Shown one piece after another: positions 51,506 to 63,200 of a DNA stretch of 64,000 nt; position 1 is the stretch's first letter; each line of letters begins with the position of its first letter. Both the position numbers and the translations under genes were made by a program. The notes under the pieces were generated by a model, which had not been told where the DNA came from, did not search any database, and saw nothing but the letters and a program-made list of their open reading frames with translations. Origin of the DNA: Monosiga brevicollis MX1 (lineage: Eukaryota; Opisthokonta; Choanoflagellata; Craspedida; Salpingoecidae); assembly GCF_000002865.3 (NCBI RefSeq), contig NW_001865053.1:80840-144839 (forward strand), written 5' to 3'.

Positions 51506-52206
51506 GGCTGACGGTGGGGAGGTCGTATGTGGATATACAAGGTCGCAGCAAGCCTTGGCGCGCTTGAGCTTGAAAGATCCGTGCGCGACACACCAGCAGC
51601 GCGCGCACAGAGAGAGAGAGAGAGAGAACGCGAGAGAGAGAAAACTGATTTTTGTAACGGCTATTTTTTTTTGTGTTAAAACCTGTATTGGCGTGGTGGA
51701 ATGAAATCCTCATAGGGCCATAACAAATTACGCAGAGTGTATTTCTCAGTGGTGACCTAAAATTAAAGTCTACTCTTCAATTTCAATACCAACGTGATGT
51801 CAACGTTTTTGAGAGAGGGAGATTTAGAGAGAGATTGATTTTTGAGAGAGATTTAGAGAGAGGGAGAGATTTCGAGATTTAGAGAGAGAGATTGAGAGAG
51901 ATTGAGAGAGAGATTGAGAGATTGAGAGAGTGAGCTTGAGAGAGAGAGAGAAAGTCTTCAACAACAATTTTTTTTTTTGCTACTTCGAGTGTTCGAGGCG
52001 CACTTGTCGCTGGTCGGGGCTGGTACGAGTGCAAGTGTGGGACGGCGGGTGTGCGAGCGTCTTTGCCTGGGGTTGAGTGGAGGGTGTAGGGTCGTGCGTC
52101 TTGGGGCGGAGCACCACAGTCATCCGGTTGTTTCGGTGTGAACCTGAGCAGTAGGCGGGGTCGTGCTGGTGGCAATTACGATTTTGGTGAGTTCGAGGTT
52201 GTCGTC
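51506..52206. promoter_or_regulatory. Divergent region between NSD-type gene and NUP54, GA-rich
   Basis: 700 bases between two divergent starts. It has a GA run (about 51608-51645), a long imperfect block of GAGAGATT-type repeats (about 51811-51955) and a T run (about 51968-51978). A shared promoter is inferred from position. Confidence 0.5.
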
Positions 52207-55200
52207 ATGAGCACCGGCTTTGGTTCGGCCCCAGCGACGGGCTTTGGTTCGGCCCCAGCGACGGGCTTTGGCACGGCTGGAAGCATGCAGGCTACACGCG
52301 CTGCAACCACGTTTGGAGCGCCGGCGGCCACGAGCACCGCAGGTACCACCGGCTTTGGCGCAAAACGCTCGCCGGCCGTGGGCTTTGGTACACCGGGGTC
52401 GGCCCCGGCCACGGGCTTTGGCACGACCACCGGATTTGGCACGCCTGGCGCCGCCACAACCACGGGGTTTGGTGCAACCAGCACCTCAACTGCAGGGTTT
52501 GGCAAGCCTGCCACTGGCTTTGGCTCCACGGCCACGTCGGGCTTTGGCGTGGGTGGCTTTGGTCAGCAGCAGCAGCAGCAGGCTCAGCAACAGCCACAGC
52601 CGCAGGGTCCGCGTGAGTGCAACCCATCTGCTTCAGTTCATCTTGTTCTTGCCATTTGCGTCACTACTTCTTCTTCTGCTTTTCACAAAAAGAAAAAGAG
52701 AAGAAGAGCGCCTCCTCGTTGGCTGGGCTCATGGTAACATTCCTTCCTGTTGCTAGAACGCTACATCCCGGCCGAGTATCACGTCCAGCGACACGGCGAT
52801 GCCCGCGATGACACAATCAAGCGATTCAATCACATGCAGGTCCGTCCAAAGCCCGCTGTTCGCGTTTGGAAGCCGTCCCACTCAGATTCAGATGGTTGAG
52901 CCTTTCAACCGGCCGTGTTCTCGGCAAGCTCTCTTATGCATCTGCTGACACGACTCCTGTGCTTCTGTGCTGCTCTGGCTGCATGCTGGTGCCATATATT
53001 TAGGCCATGTGGGGCCACGGAACCTTTTTCCTGTCCACAGGCCAGCCCAACCAGGCAGATACTGCCAAGGTGCCCAAGGAATCGAGTTATAATGCTTTCA
53101 AGACTGTGGCCTACAACCTTTTGCCACGCCAGGGCGACCGAGAGGGCCGCATTGGCATTATCATCAATGGCAGCTACGATGAAATCAAGGAGAACGTAAA
53201 AGCCATCGAATCCCATCTTCAGAACAAGGTACCTTTTCAAGCATGCCCAGCTCATCTTCAGTTGCCATCATAAAAGCCCCGGTTTGCGTTTCTTTTTTTC
53301 AGAGTAGCATCCAGTCTCATCCATTGAGCGCGCCTGCCGGTGTATTTTGCTTTGTTCATACCAACAGGTTTTGAAGCAACTACTCAAGCCGTTGCAAGAG
53401 GTCTACGTCGATTCGGTGCGCATGACCCAGGAGGGCAAGTACGTATCTTTCAACCGACACGGCATGCCTTTTACGTTTTGTCAGGCGTTTGGTCATGGTA
53501 CACGTGTGCTGCTGGGGGATCGTGTTGAACCGCAGGGTGGAGCTGATTTTCCAAGTACTGGATCGCACAAAAAAGCCTCTGCGCGCAAGCAAGATTGATG
53601 AGTTTTTGGCCGAGGCTTACAAGGCTGGCGCCTCGGCCACCGGCGCGACCACCTCTGGGCTGTAGGTTTCAACGGAGACGTGCTGGCCTTTTTTCTCCTT
53701 TCTCCCAAGATTATTTGGAGCAGCCTAAAATCCGGTCCATCAGCTAGCTTGGCTCACGTTTTTTAATGACGCAGGGGTGGCTTTGGTAAGCCGACCACGG
53801 GGTTTGGCAAGCCAACGACAGGCTTTGGTGGCGGTGGGTTCGGCTCTACTGCCAAAACCGGCTTTGGCACCAGCACATTGGGAGGCACGACCGCAGCTGG
53901 TGCAGGTGGTGCCAAGCCGCATCACAAGGATATTCAGGAGGGCCTGCAGAGCTTGGGATGTGAAACCAAGTACAATGCTCAAGCCCAGCGCTTTGACGTC
54001 AAGGTACGGTGCCGTGTCGTAGCTTTTCTCGCAAATCCGACGCGAGCGCTGAATATTATCTCATGTTACACATGTCATGCGCTTGGCTCAGGGTTTTTAT
54101 CCAGTTGTTGAGCGCACACGCGAGCAGGTGCTAGATGCACTGAAGCGGCCCGACGTAGGTTTTAAAGGCTGTGTCTGATGGATTGTGCCACGGGCGGATT
54201 TAACTCATGGCATCCTCGGCGGGTAATGCTGGGTTGCCTCAACACCGACACAGGGGATCCCATCTGAGCTCTGGGCATATGCGCGCAAGGCCAATCCTGA
54301 TCCGGAGCGCTACTTCCCCGTTCCCATCTTTGGATTTGACGGCCTGGCGCGGCGCAGCCAAATTCAGGACGAGGAGCTTAGTTATCATCGCGAACGTTTG
54401 ACGGGCGATTTTGATGAGGTATGTGTGAGTGTGTGAGTGGGTGGGTGCACGTTTTCCGATGCCAGAGCACGCGAGACCGTGCTCGGGGCGATGCTCATTC
54501 ACCTGCTGTTGCGGTCGGTCACGCAGAGCATTCAAAGCAGCTTGCATCAAGTTGTGAGCCGTCAGGACTTGCTCAAGGGCAAGATTGACGAACTGCAGCA
54601 CAATGCCGTGGCCATTGGTTCGCGCATCTTGCGGGTGGGTTCTCTCGACCAATCTGGCTTGGGCCTTTGCCATGTAGCCATGGTGCGCTCACTTGTTTTC
54701 AACACGTGTAATGGAATTTAGCTGATGCGTTTTGCTGCCCGTGAGGACCGCCGCATGACTTTGCAAGATCTCAACACCATTGGCAACCGCTTGGGCGCCA
54801 TGACGCGGCAAATCGACGAATTGCAGCAGGGTCGCGTCAGCGAACTCAAGGCCAAATTGGAACTGGTACGCTTGCGTGGGCCTGCCCTCTGATTCTGGTG
54901 CAGGGAAGCTGTCGATGCGTCTCTCATCCGGTGGCCCTCACTTTGTTCATGTGGTCTCTCGTTTCTGGGTATGCTGCCAGTCACCGCTGCGGTCGACTAG
55001 CACTGCACATGCCAGCTTGCCCACAGCGACCATCAAGCACATTATGAATCACTTACAGTTGCAGCAGGTAAAGTGTCCACGGCACGCACGCAGGGCCATG
55101 GAAGTTCCACTCATGCTTTTTTCTTGTTGTGCGCGTAGCGAGGCATCGATGCCCTTTTGCAGACGCTGCAGGAGAGCGGCGAAAAGATTCAAATCATGCG

Positions 55201-55225
55201 TGAAGGCTACAGCCGCCTAGCGTAG
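52207..55225 (+). CDS. NUP54: Nucleoporin NUP54
   Basis: Central-channel FG nucleoporin of the Nup62-Nup58-Nup54 complex. Exon 1 (52207-52612) encodes about a dozen GFG repeats and a polyQ end. Later exons: RYIPAEYHVQRHGD (52757 on), MWGHGTFFLSTGQPNQ (about 53005), VLKQLLKPLQEVYVDS (about 53369), then VELIFQVLDRTKKPLRASKI, an FG-rich exon (about 53775-54002: GKPTTGFGKPTTGFGG then KDIQEGLQSLGCETKYNAQ), GFYPVVERTREQVLDALKRP, IPSELWAYARKANPDPERYF and PVPIFGFDGLARRSQIQDEE (about 54256-54420), coiled-coil exons, and a short final exon ending EGYSRLA. The NPDPERYFPVP block and the coiled coils match animal Nup54. The FG block inside the folded alpha/beta region is unusual. Confidence 0.93.
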
Positions 55226-55830
55226 AGACTTCCTGACGTCCTCTATCTGCTTCCTTGCTCGGGCCTCTCCGCCAAGACACATGCATGGGGCCAGCCATCA
55301 ATCGAGACAAAGAGACTTTTTTTTTTTTTTTTTTTTTTTTTTGGAGAAAGGGGACTGAAACCGAGTCGTTGCCACATTTGGGGTTGCATGAGGAGGTTCC
55401 CTGTCGGGTGATATTAGGGGCAAGGACTGCAATTGGTCTTTGCGGGGATAAACGGGGCAAAGGGAAGACCGGAAAAAAGATCAAGGCAAGGGTCAAGGAC
55501 AAACAAAACGGGAAACAAGTCTATGGACGCGAACGATGAGACGTGAACAAAAGGGTCTGACCCTGACGTCGGCAACGAGGGACAAAGCGCAGGTCGCCAA
55601 GTCTGGATCTGGATCCCCTTCGTCGGCTCTTTCGACGAGTCACAAACAAAAAAAATGCATCCGTCGCGAGGCCGCAGATCACGTACTCACGGGACTAGGG
55701 TAGAGCTGCCCAAGCCCAAACCACGCCCAGACAAAGGATAAGAGACGGGGAGGAAAAAGAATGAAAAGGAGGAATGGGACTTGGAAACAGGAATGGGTCA
55801 CGGCACACCAGAAAAAAAGGCTGAATGAAT
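55226..55830. other. Convergent 3' spacer with a T tract
   Basis: 605 bases between the NUP54 and COX5A stops. It holds a run of about 24 T (about 55318-55342) and no recognisable gene. Confidence 0.5.
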
Positions 55831-56769
55831 TTACTGGAGACCAAGCTCCTCGGGGAGAGTGACCTCAAGCTCGGCAATGACGGGCTTGAGCTGAGAGACA
55901 ACGTAGTTGTAGGTGGTGGCATCAGGGGCCTTGTCCATCACGCCCTCAAAGATGCGGACCGAGCTAGAGGCCAAGAGACACAACGACAGACAAGTCAGCT
56001 GGCCTTTTATAGACACGGTGCACGCAGCCTGGTTTCACTGGCGGTCACGGGTGCGAGCTCCGCAATTATCCTGCTCCGGCACCAAGGCAATAAAAACTCA
56101 CGTGGAGAAGTCATTGACACGACGGCAAGCGCGCAGAGCCTGCTCAAGGATGGCGGGTTCGGGGACCAAATCGTGGGCGAAGAGGTCGTTGAGGCCTCGT
56201 CGGATGGCACCCGAGTCAAGGCTCTCATCCTCAAAGTAAGCCTGACGAATTAAGAGAGCCAGCCCGTCAGCCACGTCCAAGTTCAAGGATGCGGTTGAAA
56301 AAGAGAGAAGAGAGCGAGAGCGAGAGAGGACAGCAGCAGCACACACCTTCCACTTGGCATCAAACTCGGAAGCAGAGAGCTCCTCCGAGTAGTGACGGAC
56401 GGCAGCGACGGGGCCTAGACAAAACCGGCAGCACAGGTGCCAGGGCACGAAAAACGGGGTGAGCATGTGCTGCTGCTACACAGAAGGTGCCTGCCCTGGC
56501 GCCATGTCGACGCAGACGACAAGTGTCCTTGGGTTTTAGGGTTGTGTTTTGACGAGGTGCCCCGATGCAAGAGCAGGTGGCTCAACACTGAAATTTGAGG
56601 ACAGGGCTCGCGGGCGATGGCGACTTTGGAATGTGTGGCAGCAGATGGGTGGCGATAAAAGGAAAAGAAAACGGTGAAGGGCAAGGACCAGCTGAGCCAA
56701 CTTACGCATGACCGCAACACGGCCGGCCGCCAGGGGCGCCGCCGCACGAGAAGCCGCCAAACGAAGCAT
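55831..56769 (-). CDS. COX5A: Cytochrome c oxidase subunit 5A (COX5A/Cox6 type)
   Basis: Nuclear-encoded subunit of mitochondrial complex IV. Four exons in phase on the minus strand: 56769-56706 (MLRLAASRAAAPLAAGRVAV, a mitochondrial presequence), about 56415-56349 (ELSASEFDAKWK), about 56245-56102 (AYFEDESLDSGAIRRGLNDL, DLVPEPAILEQALRACRRVN) and about 55966-55831 (SVRIFEGVMDKAPDATTYNY, ending TLPEELGLQ). The VPEP, ALRACRR-NDF and PEELGL signatures of COX5A are all present, and the length is normal. Confidence 0.95.
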
Positions 56770-57432
56770 GGTGCAAGGTCTGTGATAAGGTTAAAAAGAG
56801 GAAGCGAGACGAGGAAATCCTGCCAAGACCCCAAGCGAACCGTGCGATACCAGCGTGAGTCCAGAACGCCGACGCCCATCCCCCACAACCCTCATGCCAA
56901 CACCCCCTTGACCAATTTAATACAAATGCAAATGCAATTCCAACGCCCGGCGCTGCCCTTTCACCCCCTCCTGCCGGTTACTACAGCCAGACACAGAGAG
57001 AGAGAGAGAGCAGTGGTAACAGCACCCACAACGTGTGAGGTGACCTCAAGACGATACCTTTTACAACTGAAGGAATGAAGGAAGGAATCCCTTTCTATAT
57101 GTGTGTGTGTGTGTCTCTCTCTCTCTCGTTTGCTTTTCTTTTGTCTTTGTTCTTTCTCTCTCTTTTGTCTCTGTCTCTTAATTTTGAGTGTATGGTTTGA
57201 CCCCCTTGGAATAGACCCCCGTGAGAGCGAGCCGTGGTGCAACCGCCGCTGTTGCAGCTAAAAATAGCAGATCATTATGACAGGTGGTAGCTTGTACGCT
57301 GAGCGCCAAGGGGCGCAAAGGGCCGCAGAGTGGAAGAAAAACGTGAATAGTTTGTCGAGAGAAAACAGTGTGAAAAGCATTCTCACCTCACGTGTCAAGG
57401 CATCCCGCTCTGTAACGTCCCTCTCTTTTGTT

Positions 57433-57474
<42 letters not shown>

Positions 57475-57514
57475 GGACGCGACTTTTCTTTTGTTTCAGC
57501 CCGATTTCTTTTAT

Positions 57515-57554
<40 letters not shown>

Positions 57555-57629
57555 CTCTCTCTCTTTTGTATTTTTCTTTGTCGGGCGTTGCTCTGTCTGT
57601 GTGTGTGTGACGGGCAACGACAGCGCACA
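56770..57629. promoter_or_regulatory. Divergent region between COX5A and eIF3h with CT and CA tracts
   Basis: 860 bases between divergent starts. Contents: a GT-then-CT tract (about 57100-57127) and two CA runs (about 57436-57472 and 57520-57552) separated by about 48 bases. No coding sequence was seen; a shared promoter is inferred. Confidence 0.5.
57436..57552. repeat. Pair of CA microsatellites
   Basis: Two CA runs of about 18 and 16 units with a unique 48-base spacer, close to the eIF3h start. Confidence 0.95.
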
Positions 57630-59747
57630 ATGGCGACGCGGCAGCCGTATCAGAAAAAGTTCCAGTCCCGGGACCAGCGGGAACAGACGTCGTCGCAGCA
57701 GGCGCCGAACAGTGTTGTCAAGCAGGTGACCGTCGATGCTTTGGTAAGTCTTGGCTGTGGGTGAAAGGTCTCGTTTGGAAGGCACTCGGGACAGCGAGCG
57801 AGCGAGCGGGCTGGTGTGCGCGCACGAGGTCGGGGTGTCTTGTAGGCTGCGAGTTGGGTTGGGTCGGGCCGGGTCACAGACGGGCCTTGTGATCATTCAG
57901 ATGATCGCAAGCACATGATGCCCGTGTCGCTTCCGTGTCAGACCGGTTGTGGTGGTGGTGCGCGAGGCCAACGGGATAAATTTGGCCTGAGCTGAGCTCA
58001 CTCATTTCTTCCTCTGCCTGCCTGCACCTCTGCATGATTTGTTGCTTCTGCAAACTCGGTCAACGCTTTCCAGGTGGTGATGAAGATTATCAAGCATGCC
58101 CGCGAAAATCCCCATGAGCCTGTGCGCGGCCCCCTTCTTGGTTCGTTGTACAGCTCGCATCGTCTGATCTGCGAGGTCCATGGCAAAACAGGCCAAGTCC
58201 AACAGCTGCTTGCGCCTCACTTGGTCCTTCGTTGTCTCCTGCTTTCGAAATATGAACAGGCCTGAGCCAGTTGGCGGATGCCTCCAAGCCCGGCGAGGAT
58301 GCGCTGTTGGAGGTGACCAATTGTTTCCCCACTCCCCGCGTCTCGGACGATGATGATGACAGCATCGGTAGGTTCAAAAATCTGCCAAGCAGCAACCTTT
58401 GAATGATACTTTGTTCCATCGCAATCTCGGGAGGAATGTTGGTCGCCCAAGAAACAAACATGGCGAGACACACAAGCACATCTCCAATTCTCCAGGCCGT
58501 GCGCGCGCGTTGTCGATGATGCTTTTATATCAATATTTGCTACTCTTGATCGGATGCCGCAACATCCATGAGGTCACTTTCACCATTTGATCTCTGAGAC
58601 TCAATCGCGCACGGCTTGACGACATACCTTGATTACCATCCCACACCACTCTTTTCACTTTTATGCGCTTCACCGTTTTCCCTGTTCCTTCCCCCGCCAC
58701 CCTTCTTGGCATCTCAATTCCACGTTCCATGCCCTCGTCTTGATCTTCATATAGCAGTGCAACAGTACCAGGTGCAGATGATGCGATGGCTTCGTGAGGT
58801 CAATGTTGACCACATGAACGTCGGCTGGTACCAGGTAGGCAGCATCTTTCTGATTTATAGCCTGCCCGCCATGCCACATCATTTCACGGAATACCTCACC
58901 GATCCTTCACCTCATTTTCCGTCTGATCAGGCTGCCGACATGGGAACCTTTTTCGACGAGGACGTGGCGGCCGTGCAGTTTCAGCACCAGCGCCACATGG
59001 CCGAGTCGGTTGTGTTGATTTACGACCCCGTCTTGACACTCCAGGGCACGCTGTCCCTCTCTGCCTTCCGCCTCAGCAACAAGGCTATGGAACTGTTTAG
59101 CACCGACTCCTTCAACCCCAAGGCCGTCCGGGAAGCTGGCCTGACTTATCGCACCGTTTTCGAGAAGGTGCCCGTGACCATTCGTGCCTCTTCGATGGCC
59201 CGTCTGCTGATCCCGGAGCTCAGTGCCAACCTCGACCAATCGGAAATCTTTGACCGCATGGACCTCAACGCCACCTCCTTCATGTCTCGCAACATCAAGC
59301 TCCTCATGGAGGGCATTGATGACCTTTCCCAGTGCGTGTATCAGTGGTGTTTTTTTCCTCTTTTCGCGTCGTTTACAAGCTGCTCCTGGCCAGTCGCTCC
59401 CATGCCTCTTCTCATTGTGATGTGTAATTCTGGGCTCGTCGCGACACAGGGAAGCCTACAAGTTCCAGCAGTATCACCGCAATGCCACCAAGGCGAAGGC
59501 CAGCCTCGATGCGCAACTCGAGGCACGCCGTGCCGAAAACGAACAGCTTCGGGCCAAGGGCCTGCCCGAAAAGTCCGAGGCGGAGCTTGTGGCCAATCAC
59601 AAGACCCCCACTCCCCCTTCGCGTCTTGGCTCTTTGCTTGTCACGGCACAAATCAACACGTTCTGCAAACAGGTGTCCGACTTTAGCGGACAAAGCTTTG
59701 GCAAGCTGTACATTGCCAAGGCCACTCAGCCCGAGGCGGAGGAATAA
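57630..59747 (+). CDS. EIF3H: Translation initiation factor eIF3 subunit h
   Basis: Subunit of the eIF3 complex with a non-catalytic MPN domain. Exons in phase: 57630-57743, 58074-58140, 58260-58367, 58755-58833, 58931-59331, 59450-59747. Blocks collinear with animal eIF3h: [103 protein letters not shown] and the C-terminal [18 protein letters not shown]. As in other eIF3h proteins, the metal-binding JAMM residues are absent (VGWYQ instead of a HxH motif), so it is structural and not a peptidase. It is of normal length, about 350 residues. Confidence 0.96.
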
Positions 59748-60277
59748 GCCAGCCGCGCTGCCTTGATTCCTCTGTTGTCCACTTGTTGTGTCTTGTGTCC
59801 CCGCTTCCTTTTCTGTTTTGTCGTGTTGCTTGCCGGGATACCTTTCTCTTGCTTGTTGATCCCTCTTTTTTTTTTTTTTTAGTCTCCTGACAATTTCTCT
59901 CCCACCCCTTCCTGTCTCTTGCCCCTCTTTCTGTTTTCTACCAGCCAGTGCGGTGCACAGCGTTTCTGTGAGGGCGGACCCAAACATGATTTCTCAGCCA
60001 AAAAATTGGAAAAAGAACCTTATGAGCCTCCTCTGATGTTGAACTCTCCTCGAGTCGACCCTGGCTGCTGGAAACCAACCACACTGTATTACATGTCTCG
60101 AAGAAGATGAACTAAAGAGAGGCGTCAGCAGCTCAAGTGTTTGGCACCGGTCAATTTGATCCTGGTGAGTCTCAGACACACCCAGGAAAGAGAAAGTGGC
60201 CCGACTTGCCAACCCTAAGAGGTCGCACATAAATAATGATGGGGCTTGCGAATTTTTGTCAACTCCAAACGTTTCGC
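59748..60277. other. Convergent 3' spacer
   Basis: 530 bases between eIF3h and the next stop, pyrimidine-rich on the plus strand, with a T run (about 59868-59880). Nothing gene-like was seen. Confidence 0.45.
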
Positions 60278-63200
60278 TTAGGCTGCCAAAGTGTGAAGAT
60301 AAGCATCAATGTCGGCGGGCAGCGAGGCAGATCGAAGCGTGGTACGATAAAGGCGAGTCAAAATGGCCAGCGCGCCGTCCACTAGAGTCAAATCAGGCGG
60401 CGTGGTGGAGTGGGCTACTGCCGTTGCTGATGCAGCTTGGCGCAAGTGGCGTGCACAGCGCACCAAGCCCACAACTACGCGGGAGGCCTGACTTTCCAGA
60501 CCCCTTTGGTGACAATAGTTGTAGAAGAAGGCGGCCGTCCAGTGGACGGCACTTGGGGCTCGGCTCTGCAGTCCCGGCAGAACAGCGTCCAGCAAGCGCT
60601 GTTGCGCTAGACGGGTACGACTATCCGCGTGCTTGGCCAATTCCGTCAAACACGCCAGGCAGGCGACGGCCAGTGCCGTCTGATGGGTTCGCCAAGCGCG
60701 CGGCAGTGCCAGGGACTTGATGTAGTCCACCACACCCTGAGCAAAGCACCAGGAGCGTAGGCTGGCCGGCTCGCAGCATGCCTGAAGCACCGTCAGCAAC
60801 AGCGTTGCCACCTCACCGGGCAAACGATCACGAACGCACTCACGCACCAACGGCTGCAAGTAGCGCTCCACAACAGCAGGCCGTTCTCCGCGCGGCGCCA
60901 CGGCCAGGACGGCGGCCATCAGCCGGAGCCATGCACGCCAAGAGCTCGTTTGCCGCCACGGCACTACGCCCCGCAGACTGGCAAGCGCATCGAGCAGGTC
61001 AAGCATGACCTGTTGGCCCACCGGTGCGGCACATGTGTCGGCGTGCAGGCCACGCACCAGACGTGCCAGCACCATAAGCAGCACCGTCAATCCCGGCCAA
61101 TTGGTCGTGCGCGTGCTGGCAGCTGCATTTTCACGATCCAACCGATCGCTTACCATGTCGCGGAGCCAGCACGTGGCAGTTCCCACATGGTCGATCAAGG
61201 CCATGGCCGGCAGCGGCTGACGTGCCAAGAGGGCTGCCAGCGCGTCCAAACAGGCTAGCCAGGCCGCGCGCAATCGCTCTGCATCACCGGCGCGCCCAGT
61301 CATCGCATTTGTCAACGCCCGGGTGGCATGCCACAAACGCCGCGCCAAAGCCCAGACGTCTTCCAAAGCACGGGCACGGGTAGCTTCGGACAGGTGAAGG
61401 CGCTCGTGGGCCAAAACGTGGCAAATGCCCAGCAGCAAGCTAACATTCACTCTGCTTGTGGCACAAAGCTGCAAGGCGTCAACAGCAGTTTCAGCCAATT
61501 GCCCGACAAAGTCCTCGTCCAAGTTGCCGTGCTGCGCCAGTTGCAGACCCAGGTCCAGGCTCATGGCCAGTGCAACAATCTCCAGCCCCGGGTCAAACTC
61601 AGCCTCTGAGGTCAGGGCTGTTGTGTGTTGAGGAAGTTCAGACACACCTTCCCACTCACATTCATTCTGCTGCGCAGCCTGCGCGAGAACCCGCGCCGTG
61701 TGCAAGAGGCCTTGCCGGAAAGGCGCATCCAGCTGCACCAGCGGACCAGCTGTCAGTTCAAAGCGCAGGGCATGAAAGAATGCCACTAGTTGCATGATTA
61801 GTGTGAGTCCAGCATGTGCCCATCCCGAGCGCAACACGGGTGCATCTGGACCGAGTCGCGCCGATGTGTCGGCCTCAAAGCTGGTTGTGGTGGCAAATTC
61901 CGAGCGGGAACGGCTGCGTCCGGGCTGCACGCCGAGTTCGGCGTGGCGACTCGCATCCACAAACAAGACAGCTGCTTCGCGCAACCAGTTGGCTGCGCGA
62001 ACCCGGGGCAAAAACTCATCTGGATCCTGGCTGCGACAGACCTGGACGAGCAGTCCCACCAAGGGAACAAGCTCATCCACTCGGTCGAGCAAGCGCGCGC
62101 CCGACCCCAGCAAGCTGGAGCAATGGGCCCAAAAGTTGTTGCGATCAAGCCACTCCAAAACCGTCACGTCCGTGCCTGGGGCAAACACCTGGCCGCCGAC
62201 CAGCTCCAAGCTCTCAAGGCCAGCGATGCGAACCATGGGCGATGATGCGCCAACGGCACAGTGTAATATATACTCGAGAGGCGTCAGTTCAGTTTGTCCA
62301 ATGCTCAATCGAGCGCGGCCCAAAGAACGAGCTGCGGCGGTATCAAGCTGAAGTTGACCCAACAGGCGCAGCGCCTCGGTTTGGACGTCCACAAGTGGGT
62401 GACCAAGCAGCTCAAGGAGCCAAGCAATGTCGTCCCGCCACATCCAATGTTCGCCAAAGAATGACGGGCCCTGCACAGCAGGTTCGTCGTCCAATTCGGT
62501 CGACTGCGCAGCAGCGCTATCCAAAGGCCTGTGCAGGGCCCAGAGCTGTCGAAGGGCCGGTGCCCACTCATTTAAACAGCGAAAGCAAGCTTGCACCAAG
62601 GCAAAGTGGACGTAGGAGGCATTGGCACGCTTGAAACTGTTGACGACGGGCACGACGTGAGCAATGCATCGGCGCAGCAGTTCAGGTGCCATTCGCACGG
62701 CCGCACGGTGTGTGATGAAGACAGCCAGCACTTGCAAGGCACGCGTGAGGAGGGAAAGATCAACAAAACGATTCTGTTGCAAGGCCTGCAGCATGTCCAG
62801 GAAGGTGTTGACACAGGTGAGGTCCGCCTGCATGTGTGGTGCACCGTGGCGATGGAGCAGGGCCAGGACATCGTGGCAGCAGAGTAAGGCCAGCTGCTGT
62901 ACTTGTCGCAGAGGTTGATCTCGCACGGCTGCCTCCTCCACGGGGACCCCGATGGACTGCATAAACACCCAAGCCAGGCAGCCTTCGAGGGCCGGGACCA
63001 GCCGCCCCCAGTCTGCCAAGGGCACTAGCGATGCCGCTGACTGCAGGTGGCGGAGGCAGCGCGTGGCGGCAAGGCAGAGCGTGTGGTCAGCCTTTTGCGG
63101 TGCCATCCCAGGATCCACACTCTTTTGCAAGCAGCGCAGGCACGCATCCAGCAGTCGGGTCGCAACGGCACGGCCCTGAGGTCGGGCGAGGCCGGGTAGC

